The notes under the pieces were generated by a model, which did no database searches, was not told the origin of the DNA, and was given only the letters and a program-made list of their open reading frames with translations. Positions 8,236 to 17,029 of a stretch of 36,377 nucleotides of DNA are shown one piece after another. The translations under genes were made by a program, and so were the position numbers. The stretch covers positions 1-36,377 of the forward strand of contig JAOZUO010000075.1 in the NCBI GenBank assembly GCA_029938605.1, given 5' to 3'. This DNA is from Deltaproteobacteria bacterium. GTDB taxonomy: Bacteria > Myxococcota_A > Polyangia > HGW-17 > JAJRWW01. Numbering within the stretch: position 1 is the stretch's first letter; the number at the start of each line of letters is the position of its first letter.

Positions 8236-8412
8236 CCGGGCGTACCAGGGTAGTCGCAAAGTCGTGGTTGACCCGCTTATCAACGGTTGTCATGCCGAGC
8301 GAGCCCAAGGCGAGTCGAGGAATCTCTCCTACTTGCGTTGCTGAGAGATCCCTCCGCTTCGGTCGGGATGACACCATTATTCCGACTTTGCGACCGCCCT
8401 GCCGGGCGTACC
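8236..8412. mobile_element. Nested palindromic element between 11-bp direct repeats (MITE/REP-like)
   Basis: An outer inverted repeat pairs GTCGCAAAGTCG (8253-8264) with CGACTTTGCGAC (8383-8394), extended by AGGG (8247-8250) and CCCT (8397-8400). Inside it an imperfect palindrome runs from TGTCATGCCGAGCGA at 8288 to TCGGTCGGGATGACA ending at 8373. The whole is flanked by the identical 11-mer CCGGGCGTACC at 8236-8246 and 8402-8412, which could be a target-site duplication. It has no coding capacity. The inner palindrome resembles the GTCATnCCGAGCGAAGCGAGGAATCT-type dispersed repeats that I recall from many unrelated bacterial genomes. Whether it moves is unknown. The remaining bases up to 8469 show nothing clear. 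Confidence 0.6.
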
Positions 8413-8469
8413 TTGCTCTGATCCTGAATTCGTGGTTTGCTGTCAGGGTTCGGATACTTTGGGTAGACT

Positions 8470-10323
8470 ATGGCGGATTCACGACAGAAATCCCAGGCAG
8501 GCCAGACAGAATCGTCCCTCGAACAAGATCACGGGCGGCTGGAACGCAAGCTCCAGGTCATCCAAGACGTAGCCACCGCCCTGGGCTCGACCCTCGATCT
8601 GGACCTCCTGCTCAACGTCATCATGGAGAAGACCACCGGGGTGCTGGACGCGGACCGATCCACGCTCTACCTCTACGACGAGGATCGCGCCGAGATCTGG
8701 TCCAAGGTGACCCAGGGCGGCGAAATCCATGAGATTCGCCTGAAGATCCCCGAAGGCATCGCCGGCTGGGTGGCCAAGACCGGTGAGACAGTCAACATCC
8801 CGGACGCCTACAAGGACGACCGCTTCAACCGGGACGTAGACAAAGCTTCGGGGTACCGCACCCGCTCCATGCTCACCATGCCCATGGTGAACACGCACGG
8901 CAAGGTGGTGGGCGTGGTCCAGGTCCTCAACAAGAGCGGCGAGCGGGCCTTTGAGGCCGACGACGAAGAGCTGCTCCGGGCGCTGACCTCCCAGGCCGCC
9001 GTCTCCATCGAGAACAGTAAGCTCTACCTATCCCTGGTGCTGCAAAACGCCAAACTCCTCGAGACCCAGGAGAAGCTCGAGCAGCGCATGTACGAGCTGG
9101 ATCTGCTGTACCAGATCGAGCAGGAGTCCCTGGGGGCCGAATCCCTCGACGACCTGCTTCACCGCATCAACGCCAAGGCCATGGAGCTGGTGAGCGCCCA
9201 CGCGGCCTCCATCGTCATGGTGAGCGAAGACCGCAATGAGCTGCACTTCCAGGCCTCCTCCGGACCCAAGGGTGCGCTCATGAGCACGGTGCGCGTGCCC
9301 CGGGGCACCGGCTTCGCGGGCTGGTGCATCGACCATGATTCACCCCTCATCGTCAACGATGTGGCCGCCGACGATCGCCACAACCGCGGCGTGGCGGACC
9401 AGGTGTCGTACTACCCGAAGGCCATCCTGTGCGTGCCCATCCGCGGAGACCAGGGCGTGCTGGGGGCCCTGGAGCTGCTGGACAAAGTCGGCGACGGTCA
9501 GTTCGACGACAACGATCTAAAGCTCTCCAGCCTCATCGCAGGCCACGCCGCCAAGGTGATCCAGCTCGCCCGGGCCCGGGAGGTGCACCTCCAGGAGAGT
9601 CGCCTGGCGGCAATCGGGCAGATGCTCTCGGGCGTGTTGCACGACTTCAAGACCCCCATGACCATCGCCGCGGGCTACGCCCAGCTACTGCCCACCACGA
9701 ACTCAGACGAGCGCCGTACGGAGTTCAGCCAACAGATTCTCAAACAGTTCGAGATCATGGACTCCATGGCCCGGGAGGTGCTCGCCTTCGCCCGTGGAGA
9801 CTCCCAGCTCCTGGTGCGCAAGGTGTACCTGCACTCCTTCTTCGCCGAATTGAAGCAACACCTGACCAAGGAGTTCGAGGGCAAAAACATCGAGCTCCTG
9901 TCGGATACGCCCTACCAGGGGCTGGCCTTCTTCGACGAGGGAAAGATACGCCGGGTCATCCACAACCTGGCCACCAATGCTTCGCGGGCCATGCCCAAAG
10001 GCGGCACCTTCACCTTTCGGAGTGACCGTCCGGAGCCGAGCAAGCTAGTGCTGTCATGTTCCGATACAGGCGTGGGAATCCCCGACGACCTGGAGGGACG
10101 ACTGTTCCAGCTCTTCGCCTCCTCAGGCCACGAAGGCGGCACCGGCCTGGGGCTGGCCATCGTGAAGAAGATTGTGAACGACCACAAAGGTGAAATCAGC
10201 TACGAAACCGAGCAGGGAAAGGGCACTTGCTTCACCATCACCCTTCCCCTCGACCACCCGGATCTGGCCAACCAGGATGCCGATACAATCGATCTCATCG
10301 ACTCCGAACCTCTACTCAGCTAG
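8470..10323 (+). CDS. GAF-GAF sensor histidine kinase
   Basis: This 617-residue protein has no membrane segment and is probably a cytoplasmic sensor. GAF domain 1 covers about residues 32-195 (ending with VGVVQVLNK) and GAF domain 2 about 214-380 (LGALELLDK), joined by a short helical linker. The HisKA dimerisation helix contains GVLHDFKTPMT, with the phospho-accepting His at residue 391. The HATPase_c domain has the N-box IHNLATNASRAM, the G1 box DTGVGIPDD and the G2 box GTGLGLAIVKKI. No receiver domain is present, so its response regulator must lie elsewhere. GAF domains bind small molecules such as cyclic nucleotides or haem, but the ligand cannot be read from the sequence. Its 3' end overlaps the lipoprotein gene that follows. 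Confidence 0.93.
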   Translation: MADSRQKSQAGQTESSLEQDHGRLERKLQVIQDVATALGSTLDLDLLLNVIMEKTTGVLDADRSTLYLYDEDRAEIWSKVTQGGEIHEIRLKIPEGIAGWVAKTGETVNIPDAYKDDRFNRDVDKASGYRTRSMLTMPMVNTHGKVVGVVQVLNKSGERAFEADDEELLRALTSQAAVSIENSKLYLSLVLQNAKLLETQEKLEQRMYELDLLYQIEQESLGAESLDDLLHRINAKAMELVSAHAASIVMVSEDRNELHFQASSGPKGALMSTVRVPRGTGFAGWCIDHDSPLIVNDVAADDRHNRGVADQVSYYPKAILCVPIRGDQGVLGALELLDKVGDGQFDDNDLKLSSLIAGHAAKVIQLARAREVHLQESRLAAIGQMLSGVLHDFKTPMTIAAGYAQLLPTTNSDERRTEFSQQILKQFEIMDSMAREVLAFARGDSQLLVRKVYLHSFFAELKQHLTKEFEGKNIELLSDTPYQGLAFFDEGKIRRVIHNLATNASRAMPKGGTFTFRSDRPEPSKLVLSCSDTGVGIPDDLEGRLFQLFASSGHEGGTGLGLAIVKKIVNDHKGEISYETEQGKGTCFTITLPLDHPDLANQDADTIDLIDSEPLLS

Positions 10324-11194
10324 CCTGGTGGCTGCTGTCTTGGGCCTGATGGCCGCCGGCTGCACCGAGAGCAGCCAGCCCCTCAAGCGTCAAGCCGGCG
10401 AGAAACCCAAAGCCACCATGGGCGCTCGGCCTGTGTTCAACCCGGACAAGCCCGGCGCCTCCAACGCCGCGCGATCCATCAGCCAGGCCCTGCAGATCAA
10501 GCGCGGCAAATCCGCTCTGGCTCGGCAGAAACCCACGTTGGCGCTCACCCACCTGCGTCAGGCCCTCGCCACCTTACCGGGCTCCCCACGCAGCGCCGAA
10601 ATCCACCTCCTCATGGGGCGCGCCTTTGACATGGCCGACCAGGCCCAGCAGGCCATGGTGGCCTACGAAAAAGGCGTCGCCGTGGAGCCCTCCAATCCCG
10701 CGGGACACTACCTGCTCGCACACTCGTACAAGGCGTCCAAGCAGCTGGGACGAGCGTACGCCTCCATCCAGCGGGCGGCGTCCCTGGCGCCCAAGGTGCT
10801 CGTCTACCAATTCGACCGGGTGACCATCGAGCTCGATTTGGGAAGGAAGAAACAGGGCGAGCAGTCCTACCGCGGCTACGAAAAGCTCCGCAACGACTAC
10901 ATCGCCCAGCTCAAGGGCGGTCAGGATCCAAAGCGCCTCGCCGCGACGAACGCCCTGGGATCGGTGCCTTCGGACCCAGTCAACATCCGCGCCCTCCTCG
11001 ACGCCCTCGGTGACAAGAACCCCGCCCTGCGGACGGCGGTGGCCCATGCCCTGGCCGACTCGGGCAGCGGCGACGCCACCCTTCGCAAGGGGCTCTCAGC
11101 CCAACTCGCCGTCGAGAAGGACCCTGGCGTCGCGCGGGCCATCCGCACCGCCCTCGGCAAGCTCCCCCTGCCGCCGAATAAATCTACGCCCTGA
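10277..11194 (+). CDS. TPR- and HEAT-repeat lipoprotein
   Basis: This 305-residue protein starts inside the end of the kinase gene, with a 47-base overlap in another frame. The ATG at 10277 yields a signal peptide with hydrophobic core and lipobox Ala-Ala-Gly-Cys (Cys29), so the signal sequence itself is encoded within the overlap. Residues about 70-190 form three or four TPR-like helical pairs (HLLMGRAFDMADQAQQAMVA, HYLLAHSYKASKQLGRAYAS). Residues about 235-300 look like two HEAT repeats (LLDALGDKNPALRTAVAHAL). Such proteins usually act as scaffolds for complexes at the membrane. The overlap suggests translational coupling to the kinase. A longer frame from 10190 is open but would bury the signal peptide. 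Confidence 0.8.
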   Translation: MPIQSISSTPNLYSASLVAAVLGLMAAGCTESSQPLKRQAGEKPKATMGARPVFNPDKPGASNAARSISQALQIKRGKSALARQKPTLALTHLRQALATLPGSPRSAEIHLLMGRAFDMADQAQQAMVAYEKGVAVEPSNPAGHYLLAHSYKASKQLGRAYASIQRAASLAPKVLVYQFDRVTIELDLGRKKQGEQSYRGYEKLRNDYIAQLKGGQDPKRLAATNALGSVPSDPVNIRALLDALGDKNPALRTAVAHALADSGSGDATLRKGLSAQLAVEKDPGVARAIRTALGKLPLPPNKSTP

Positions 11195-11204
11195 AGCACC
11201 CGAA

Positions 11205-11226
11205 ACCGACTCAGGAATAGGTCGGT
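11205..11226. terminator. Possible bidirectional stem-loop
   Basis: ACCGAC (11205-11210) pairs with GTCGGT (11221-11226) between two convergent genes whose stops lie at 11194 and 11231. The loop is 10 bases and there is no T-tract, so support is weak. Confidence 0.22.
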
Positions 11227-11230
11227 CAGC

Positions 11231-12274
11231 TCAGCGCTGTCTCACAACCGGCTCCAGATTGGCCTTCCAGAGATCCTCGACGAGCAGACGCAGCATGGCC
11301 CGCGTATCGGCGTCCTTGACGATGAACTTCACGCCGTGGCCCGGCGGGTACATGCCGCGACCCCTGCTGATCCACACAACCTGACCCGTCACGGGGATCT
11401 CGTGTTTACCGAAGAGCAGGCGATGCTTCACCGTATCTCCGAGCTTTTCCGTGGCCCGGGTTTGGACGAACATGCCCCCCACGGAGATGTCCAACACCAC
11501 TTCTCCTCCGGCGCACCGGATGTCCGACGGGTAGCGCACGGCGCGCTCGCCCCATTGCTTGTCGCCAAGGCGCCGACGCTGCTCGATGATCTTGTCGATG
11601 ACCCGCCCGGTGGCGTCATCCTGCGTGGCGAAGCGCACGCCGAAGCCCGCGGGATGCTCCGCCTCGCCCGGAGAGAGCCAACTGACCGCGCCCGCTACAC
11701 GCACCTCGTGGCCGTCGATCTCGAAGAGCCACTTCCCCTCCTTGCCCACCTCGGGTGGATTGTCGTGCTGTATGAACATGCCGTGCCGGGAGATGTCCAG
11801 CGCTCGGCCTCCCCCGCGCACCGGGGCGTCAATCGCATAACGCGGCTCGCTCTCCCACCAGCGGACACGCGGATTGAAGTACGGTGTCCGGATCTCCCGC
11901 TGCAGCAGCAAGGCCGCCACCACCATGGGCACCGCAATAATGACAACAGACGTCCACAGCCAGGCATCACTCACGTCCTGCGCCCGAAACAGCGACACGC
12001 CAACACTAAAAGCCACCATTCCCAGGGTGGCCGCCAGGGCGAGCCACCAGCTCCAGGCTTTGGTGTGGTACACGGCGTAGGCCGCAAACCAAGCAAGGGC
12101 CGTGACCGCCAGGTTCTCCCCCGCGAAGATCAACGGTCGGGAGGACCAGACAAAGGACTTCAGCGCATCGCCTACGCCACCGGGCCCCAACTGTAGGATC
12201 TGAAAGATCATGAGCAGCGGATAGACTACGCAGGCCGCCGCGAAAAGAACCACGATCAACGGTCGCTTTTTCAT
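11231..12274 (-). CDS. Membrane protein with two cytoplasmic PilZ domains
   Basis: This 347-residue protein begins with about four hydrophobic segments (residues 5-27, 45-70, 74-95 and 107-128). Two PilZ-like beta-barrel domains follow. The first (about 150-225) has the motif DISRHGMF but an imperfect arginine loop before it (EPRYAID). The second (about 240-335) has ERAVRYP before DISVGGMF. PilZ domains bind cyclic di-GMP through an RxxxR loop and a (D/N)xSxxG motif. The second therefore looks more competent than the first, although neither loop is canonical. The ATG has GGAGAG about 7 bases upstream. It lies last in a run of four minus-strand genes and may link c-di-GMP to motility or envelope functions. 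Confidence 0.83.
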   Translation of the reverse strand: MKKRPLIVVLFAAACVVYPLLMIFQILQLGPGGVGDALKSFVWSSRPLIFAGENLAVTALAWFAAYAVYHTKAWSWWLALAATLGMVAFSVGVSLFRAQDVSDAWLWTSVVIIAVPMVVAALLLQREIRTPYFNPRVRWWESEPRYAIDAPVRGGGRALDISRHGMFIQHDNPPEVGKEGKWLFEIDGHEVRVAGAVSWLSPGEAEHPAGFGVRFATQDDATGRVIDKIIEQRRRLGDKQWGERAVRYPSDIRCAGGEVVLDISVGGMFVQTRATEKLGDTVKHRLLFGKHEIPVTGQVVWISRGRGMYPPGHGVKFIVKDADTRAMLRLLVEDLWKANLEPVVRQR

Positions 12275-12380
12275 CGAACTCTCCAGCCGTCACCTACCCC
12301 CACTCATGGCACGGATCCCACGGGATTCCAAGCAGAGCGCTGGTGCACTTACAGCCGAAGTCCACTTCTGGGTTGTGGTG

Positions 12381-13580
12381 CTAGTAGGTACGGACGGGAA
12401 TCAGGATGGTCTGGCTGGAGCCCGAGAAGCGGGGGAAGCGCAGGCTACGTACGCGACGCAGGGCGCAACTACCGGCGGGGGTACCCTTGAATCGGCCTTG
12501 GACGCGGGCGGAGGACACCCGACCAGAGGCGCCGGAGACCGTGAGCCGCAGCCGGATGGCGGCGCGACCAAATCCGAACCGGCGCAGACACGCCTGCACT
12601 CCGCTCCGGGCCCGGCTTGCTCCCCGAGAGATCGCCGATGCGGGGATACGAGCCGGCAGCGACGCGGTTGCAGCGGGCTTGGCGCTCTCGCCGGAAGCCG
12701 CGACCTTGAGCATCCGATAGGTATCCCCAGCAGGGGCCATGGAGCCCTTGGACGTAACGGCCTCGGTGACGACGCCCTTGGACTTGGTCGGAGCGGTCTT
12801 GGCTGAGGCGGCACCGAGGGTCGCGTAGAGCGAGTATCCCGGGGCCGTGACAACAGGCTTCTCTTCGTCGGCGTCGCGATCCTTGGACCGCCTCGAACGC
12901 TTTTTCCTCTTGCTCCGCTTGCTCCGCTTGCGCTTCACTTCACGGCGCTCGTCACCGGCGGGGGTCACCGCGAGTTCTTCGGCGGGCGTGGAAGAAGCGA
13001 CGACTACCAACTCCGTACCCGGGGCCGTTTTGGGCGCCTTGGTCGGGATGCTCGGCTGGGCTGCCGACGGCTTGGTCACCGAGGGCTCGGTGGCGGGCGG
13101 CAAGATGGCTAGGCTCGCCTTGGGCGGGCCCGGAATGAACCCAGAAGCGGCGGTCGGGGCCTTGGATCCAGGTCGAACAATACTACCGGAGTACCAGAGC
13201 GCGCCCAGGGCAGACAGCAACGCCACCACCACTATGGCCCCCAGAGCGCCCGGGAGAGCCCACACGTTCCGGCGGGGCGCCGCCATGGCGGCCTCGGAAG
13301 GGAGCACGCCCGGCGGAAGCATTACCACGTCCGACATCTTCGTCGCGTCCGCGTACATCGACGGCTTGGGCCGTTTCGCCAAGTCCTCGTTGACCTGCCT
13401 AAGAAAGAACAGTCCCGAGGTCTCCACGCATTTCTCCAGCGGGGGAGATGGCCAGGCCTTAGAGCGATCCCCAAGCCCGAAGTCCGCCCACCAGTCGTTC
13501 ATCTTAGGAGGCGCTTCGTCAACGGCCTTCAGATCCTCGGAGCTGATACGTTTGTCATCAATCGTTAACGTGTGGCTCAT
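12381..13580 (-). CDS. AgmX/PglI-type protein with TonB-like C-terminal domain
   Basis: This 399-residue protein has an acidic cytoplasmic N-terminal region containing a Trp-Trp motif near residue 30, one membrane helix at about residues 107-130, a long Pro/Ala/Thr-rich periplasmic stretch and a very basic segment (KRKRSKRSKRKKRSRR, about residue 230). The C-terminal 90 residues contain two cysteines in the arrangement ACLRRFG ... SCALRRVRSLRFPRF. This matches the TonB-like terminal domain of myxobacterial gliding proteins AgmX and PglI, which may bridge inner and outer membranes. The ATG at 13580 has GGAG 9 bases upstream and was preferred over starts at 13598 and 13634. A direct role in gliding is only inferred from the domain. 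Confidence 0.75.
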   Translation of the reverse strand: MSHTLTIDDKRISSEDLKAVDEAPPKMNDWWADFGLGDRSKAWPSPPLEKCVETSGLFFLRQVNEDLAKRPKPSMYADATKMSDVVMLPPGVLPSEAAMAAPRRNVWALPGALGAIVVVALLSALGALWYSGSIVRPGSKAPTAASGFIPGPPKASLAILPPATEPSVTKPSAAQPSIPTKAPKTAPGTELVVVASSTPAEELAVTPAGDERREVKRKRSKRSKRKKRSRRSKDRDADEEKPVVTAPGYSLYATLGAASAKTAPTKSKGVVTEAVTSKGSMAPAGDTYRMLKVAASGESAKPAATASLPARIPASAISRGASRARSGVQACLRRFGFGRAAIRLRLTVSGASGRVSSARVQGRFKGTPAGSCALRRVRSLRFPRFSGSSQTILIPVRTY

Positions 13581-13653
13581 GATTTTTTCTCCGGTCATTA
13601 CTCCGAAAAGTCCCGATTTCACATGTAGGCTCATGTGGGATCATCTATGTCCA

Positions 13654-13682
13654 GGTATGTGCCACACCTTCAACAAAGTCAA
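13654..13682 (-). promoter_or_regulatory. Candidate promoter for the AgmX/PglI-type gene
   Basis: On the minus strand TTGACT (13677-13682) is followed after 17 bases by CATACC (13654-13659), about 75 bases before the chosen start codon. The -35 is good and the -10 weak, so this is tentative. If real, the gene has its own promoter, separate from DUF362. Confidence 0.3.
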
Positions 13683-13704
13683 GAAAAACTTTAGACAATC
13701 TTTT

Positions 13705-13718
13705 GTAGCGAACGCTAC
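13705..13718. terminator. Short stem-loop at the DUF362 stop codon
   Basis: GTAGCG (13705-13710) and CGCTAC (13713-13718) form a perfect 6-bp stem with a 2-base gap and contain the stop codon of the DUF362 gene. The loop is too short to be ideal and no T-run follows on the minus strand. It may be a protein-binding palindrome or a weak terminator. Confidence 0.25.
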
Positions 13719-14842
13719 GTTTTGATGAGGTCGTATTGACGGGACCCGAGGCCGATCTTCTCAGCGTGAACAAGTATTCCCCTGTAATCGCGCCCATATA
13801 GACGATGAATAGTATCCCCATCGGCAGGCTCGGACTGCAGCGGGGCCCCTGGAAGAACCGGTGCCGAATTAATAAGATCCAGCGCCGCCTGATCGATCGC
13901 CACGGGATCCGTAGACACCAAAAACCCCAAGTTCGGCACAAAGGCAGGGTTGGTGCAGTCCATGCAATCACAGTCCGGCACCACATCCATGATCACGTTT
14001 ACGAAGCCCAACTTCCCGTCCTTGCCCGAGGCGGCGGCCCAGGCGTACTCGGCGGTCTTCTCGAGCAGCGGCTCCTGGGCGGTCTCCCAGTTGATGGGGA
14101 TGGCCTGCTCGGGGCACGCCGCTACGCACTCCCCACAACCGATACACAGGTGCTCATCGATGGAGGCCACCTGCTTTCCTTTTTTGTGGTCCGGAGGCGG
14201 TTCCCGGTAGGTGATGGCGTCCACCGGACAGACCTGCCCGCACTTCCGGCAGCCCACGCACTTGTCCACAGCCACGCTGGGGTGCAGGTCCTGATGCAAC
14301 ACATGCTTGCCTGCCGGCGTGCAGCAGCCCATACCCAGGTTCTTAAGGGCGCCGCCATACCCGAACAGCAGGTGGCCCTTCACGTGGGACAGCACCAGCA
14401 TGGCGTCGGCGGTGTGGATGGCCGAGGCGATGCGCGCCGTCTCCACCCGCGTACCCACGTCCACGTCCACGTCCACACCATCGAGCCCGGTGAGCCCATC
14501 GGCCACAATAAGAGGGGCCCCCAAGGTCTCGCTGGTGAACCCGTTTGCGGTGGCCGCCGCCAGGTTGCCGATGGCGTCATGACGCGCCGCGCGGTACAGC
14601 ACGTTGGTATCGGTGACGAAGGGGCGTCCCCCCGCCTCGTGGATGTGATCCACCAGGAGACGCGCATAGGGCGGTCGCAGGTAGGCCAGGTTGCCCGCTT
14701 CCCCCCAGTGGACCTTCACCGCCACCAAATCGTCGGTGGTGACGATGCCGGTCAACCCGGCGTTGACGAGCTTGCGTAGCTTCTTGAGTAGACCGCTCCC
14801 CATCCGACTGTGAGCGTCGCAGAAATAGACTTTGCTCTTCAT
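13715..14842 (-). CDS. DUF362 family protein with two 4Fe-4S clusters
   Basis: This 375-residue protein starts MKSKVYFCDAHSRMGSGLL and follows the DUF362 pattern, with VKVHWGEAGNLAYLRPPY and VTDTNVLYRAARHDA in the N-terminal half. Two ferredoxin motifs lie near residues 190-235: CVGCRKCGQVCP and CIGCGECVAACP, each CxxCxxCxxxCP, which should bind two 4Fe-4S clusters. A further cysteine group (PDCDCMDC) and the family motif VSTDPVAIDQAALDLI are near the C-terminus. It has no signal peptide, so it probably acts in the cytoplasm as an electron-transfer or redox enzyme of unknown substrate. GGAG lies 8 bases before the ATG. Only 35 bases separate it from the upstream hybrid kinase gene, so the two are probably co-transcribed. 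Those bases include TTTCGCCCTGG twice in tandem. Confidence 0.92.
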   Translation of the reverse strand: MKSKVYFCDAHSRMGSGLLKKLRKLVNAGLTGIVTTDDLVAVKVHWGEAGNLAYLRPPYARLLVDHIHEAGGRPFVTDTNVLYRAARHDAIGNLAAATANGFTSETLGAPLIVADGLTGLDGVDVDVDVGTRVETARIASAIHTADAMLVLSHVKGHLLFGYGGALKNLGMGCCTPAGKHVLHQDLHPSVAVDKCVGCRKCGQVCPVDAITYREPPPDHKKGKQVASIDEHLCIGCGECVAACPEQAIPINWETAQEPLLEKTAEYAWAAASGKDGKLGFVNVIMDVVPDCDCMDCTNPAFVPNLGFLVSTDPVAIDQAALDLINSAPVLPGAPLQSEPADGDTIHRLYGRDYRGILVHAEKIGLGSRQYDLIKT

Positions 14843-14877
14843 TGGTACTCCAGGGCGAAACCAGGGCGAAACCTGGG

Positions 14878-16872
14878 CTACTCCATGATCTCGCGCAGCA
14901 GGGCCATCAACATCTTGGGCGTGTAGGGCTTATGCAGAAACCCCGCCAGGTGCTCCTGGTCCCCACCAAACCGCTCCGCCGCTTCATCCAGGCCGTATCC
15001 GCTGCAAAGTACTACGGTCAGATCGTCGCGCAAGACGCGCATACGCTGAAAAGTCTCCACGCCGTCGAGGTCGGGCATGGTGAGGTCCAGCAGCACCAAG
15101 GCAAGATCGCCGCCACGTGCCTCCACGATGTCGAGGGCCGCACGGCCGCCCTCAGCGGTGACCACCGCAAAGCCGTGATGGGCGAGCACCAGCTCCAACC
15201 CCTCCCGGCTCAGCCGATCGTCATCCACCACCAGCACCAGCCGCCCCGCGCCGTCGAGATCCTCCACTTCGGGCTCGGAGGCCACCTCGGGCGGGGGGAC
15301 CCTCGACACCACGGGGATCACCACCCGCACGCGAGTCCCCCGCCCCACCTCGGAGTCCACAACCACTGCCCCACGGTGAGCCCGTACGATGCCCAGAACG
15401 GCGGCCAGACCGAGACCACGGCCGGTGAATTTCGAGGAGAAGAATGGCTCGAACATGCGCGCCACGGTCTCTGAATCCATGCCGCTGCCGTCGTCCTCTA
15501 CCTCTACATACACAAATCTTCCATGGAGCGCCTCGTCACCGAGCACGGCCCGACTCAGATACTCCTCGTCACAGCGCATGATCCCGGTTCGCAGGGAGAC
15601 CCCGCCGCCATCCGGGCCCAGAGCCTCGGCGCCATTGCTCACGAGGTTCATCACCACCTGCCGGAGCTGGGACACGTCCGCCAGCAGGGTCGGCAGGTCC
15701 TCGGCGAGGAGCTGCTCCAAATGCCCATTCAACGGCACGGCGGCGGCCAGGAGGCTGGCCATCTCCGAGACCACCTCGTTGAGATCCACCGGCTCGGCGT
15801 TGACGCGCCCCTTACCCGCGTAGGCCAGCATCTGGCGGCACAGGTCCGCGGCCTGGCGGGTGGCGGTGTCCATGTCGTCCACACGCGCCATGGCCAGCGA
15901 CCCCGCCGGCAGGTCCCTGCGTACCACGGACATGTTGGTCATCAGGCCGTGTAGCAGGTTGTTGAAGTCGTGAGCGACCCCCCCCACCAGCAACCCCAGG
16001 CTATCGAGCTTCTGGGCGCGCTGTACCTGAGCTTCGAGGGCGACCCGCTCCGACTCGATACGCTTGCGCTGGGTGATGTCCCGGGTGACGCCGAGGTACC
16101 CCACCGGATGCCCCTCGTCATCCCGTATCAGCGACACGGTGGTCTCGGAGGGCAGCGTGGAACCGTCCGCACAGATGAGGTCCATCTCTCCGGTGACCGG
16201 AAAACCCGGGAGACCCTCCAGCTCGGCCTCCATGGCCGATCGCATGCCCGCGGCCGCTCGTTCAATGGACTCCGGGGTCATCCGTTGGTCGAACCGATGC
16301 CGACGAACCTCCTCCAGGGAGTAGCCGCGAAGCCGGGCCTCGGAGGGGCTCACATAGGTCGCGTTGAACTCCAGGTCCATGGTCCAGATGATGTCGCCGG
16401 CGTTCTCGGCCAACAGCCGATACTTCTGCTCACTGTCACGCAAGGCCGCCTCGGACTCAATGCGCTCGGTGATGTCCGAGCACAAGATCATCACCGCCGC
16501 CTCGCCCCGGTAGCGGACCTCACTTCCGGCGGCATCCATCCAGCGCACCGCGCCGTCTCGTCGGATAAACCGAAAGACAGCCACTGCGCGCTTGCGCACG
16601 CCCTCGAAGACGGCCTGGTATACCCCCATGGCCTGTTCCAGGTCTTCGGAATGAATGAGCGCCGCTACGTGTTCGGCGTCCATGGCCAACAGCTCGTCCA
16701 CCGGGTAATCAAGCATCTCCGAATAGGCCTGATTCACCACCACGAGCCGCGGAGGCAAGCCCTGACTGATCATCATGCCCATGACGGACTGATCCATCAG
16801 CGAACGATAGACGTCCTGAGCAAACTCCACATCGCCCTGTCCCCGATCCTTGGATTCGACTCTCTCTGACAT
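14878..16872 (-). CDS. PAS-PAS hybrid histidine kinase with receiver domain
   Basis: This 664-residue cytoplasmic protein has PAS domain 1 (about residues 22-140) and PAS domain 2 (about 145-268, ending VTRDITQRKR). A HisKA helix follows with GGVAHDFNNLL, the phospho-accepting His near residue 302. HATPase_c has the N-box VMNLVSNGAEAL, DDGSGM and GRGLGLAAVLGIV. The C-terminal receiver (about 545-664) has the acidic VVDDD, the phosphorylatable Asp in LLDLTMPD, and the Lys in FLHKPYTPK. All catalytic residues are present. The HDFNNLL type usually works in multistep phosphorelays. No DNA-binding output is attached, so the signal and target are unknown. It diverges from the ABC operon. Confidence 0.95.
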   Translation of the reverse strand: MSERVESKDRGQGDVEFAQDVYRSLMDQSVMGMMISQGLPPRLVVVNQAYSEMLDYPVDELLAMDAEHVAALIHSEDLEQAMGVYQAVFEGVRKRAVAVFRFIRRDGAVRWMDAAGSEVRYRGEAAVMILCSDITERIESEAALRDSEQKYRLLAENAGDIIWTMDLEFNATYVSPSEARLRGYSLEEVRRHRFDQRMTPESIERAAAGMRSAMEAELEGLPGFPVTGEMDLICADGSTLPSETTVSLIRDDEGHPVGYLGVTRDITQRKRIESERVALEAQVQRAQKLDSLGLLVGGVAHDFNNLLHGLMTNMSVVRRDLPAGSLAMARVDDMDTATRQAADLCRQMLAYAGKGRVNAEPVDLNEVVSEMASLLAAAVPLNGHLEQLLAEDLPTLLADVSQLRQVVMNLVSNGAEALGPDGGGVSLRTGIMRCDEEYLSRAVLGDEALHGRFVYVEVEDDGSGMDSETVARMFEPFFSSKFTGRGLGLAAVLGIVRAHRGAVVVDSEVGRGTRVRVVIPVVSRVPPPEVASEPEVEDLDGAGRLVLVVDDDRLSREGLELVLAHHGFAVVTAEGGRAALDIVEARGGDLALVLLDLTMPDLDGVETFQRMRVLRDDLTVVLCSGYGLDEAAERFGGDQEHLAGFLHKPYTPKMLMALLREIME

Positions 16873-16969
16873 GCGCCAGCCTTATTCTTAACAGCCGATA
16901 GGTATGCTAGGCGGTTCCCCCTGGAATTACCACCTTGCATTAATGGGAATACAACCGAAGGGTCGGGTG

Positions 16970-16999
16970 TTTACAGACACGCCCCCATTTTGGTATACA
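16970..16999 (+). promoter_or_regulatory. Sigma-70-type promoter of the ABC operon
   Basis: TTTACA (16970-16975) and TATACA (16994-16999) are separated by 18 bases and lie 30 bases before the ATG at 17030. A ribosome-binding AAGGA is at 17016-17020. This is the best promoter match in the window. Confidence 0.6.
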
Positions 17000-17029
17000 C
17001 GGAGCCGCACTCTCGAAGGAATGTAATTC

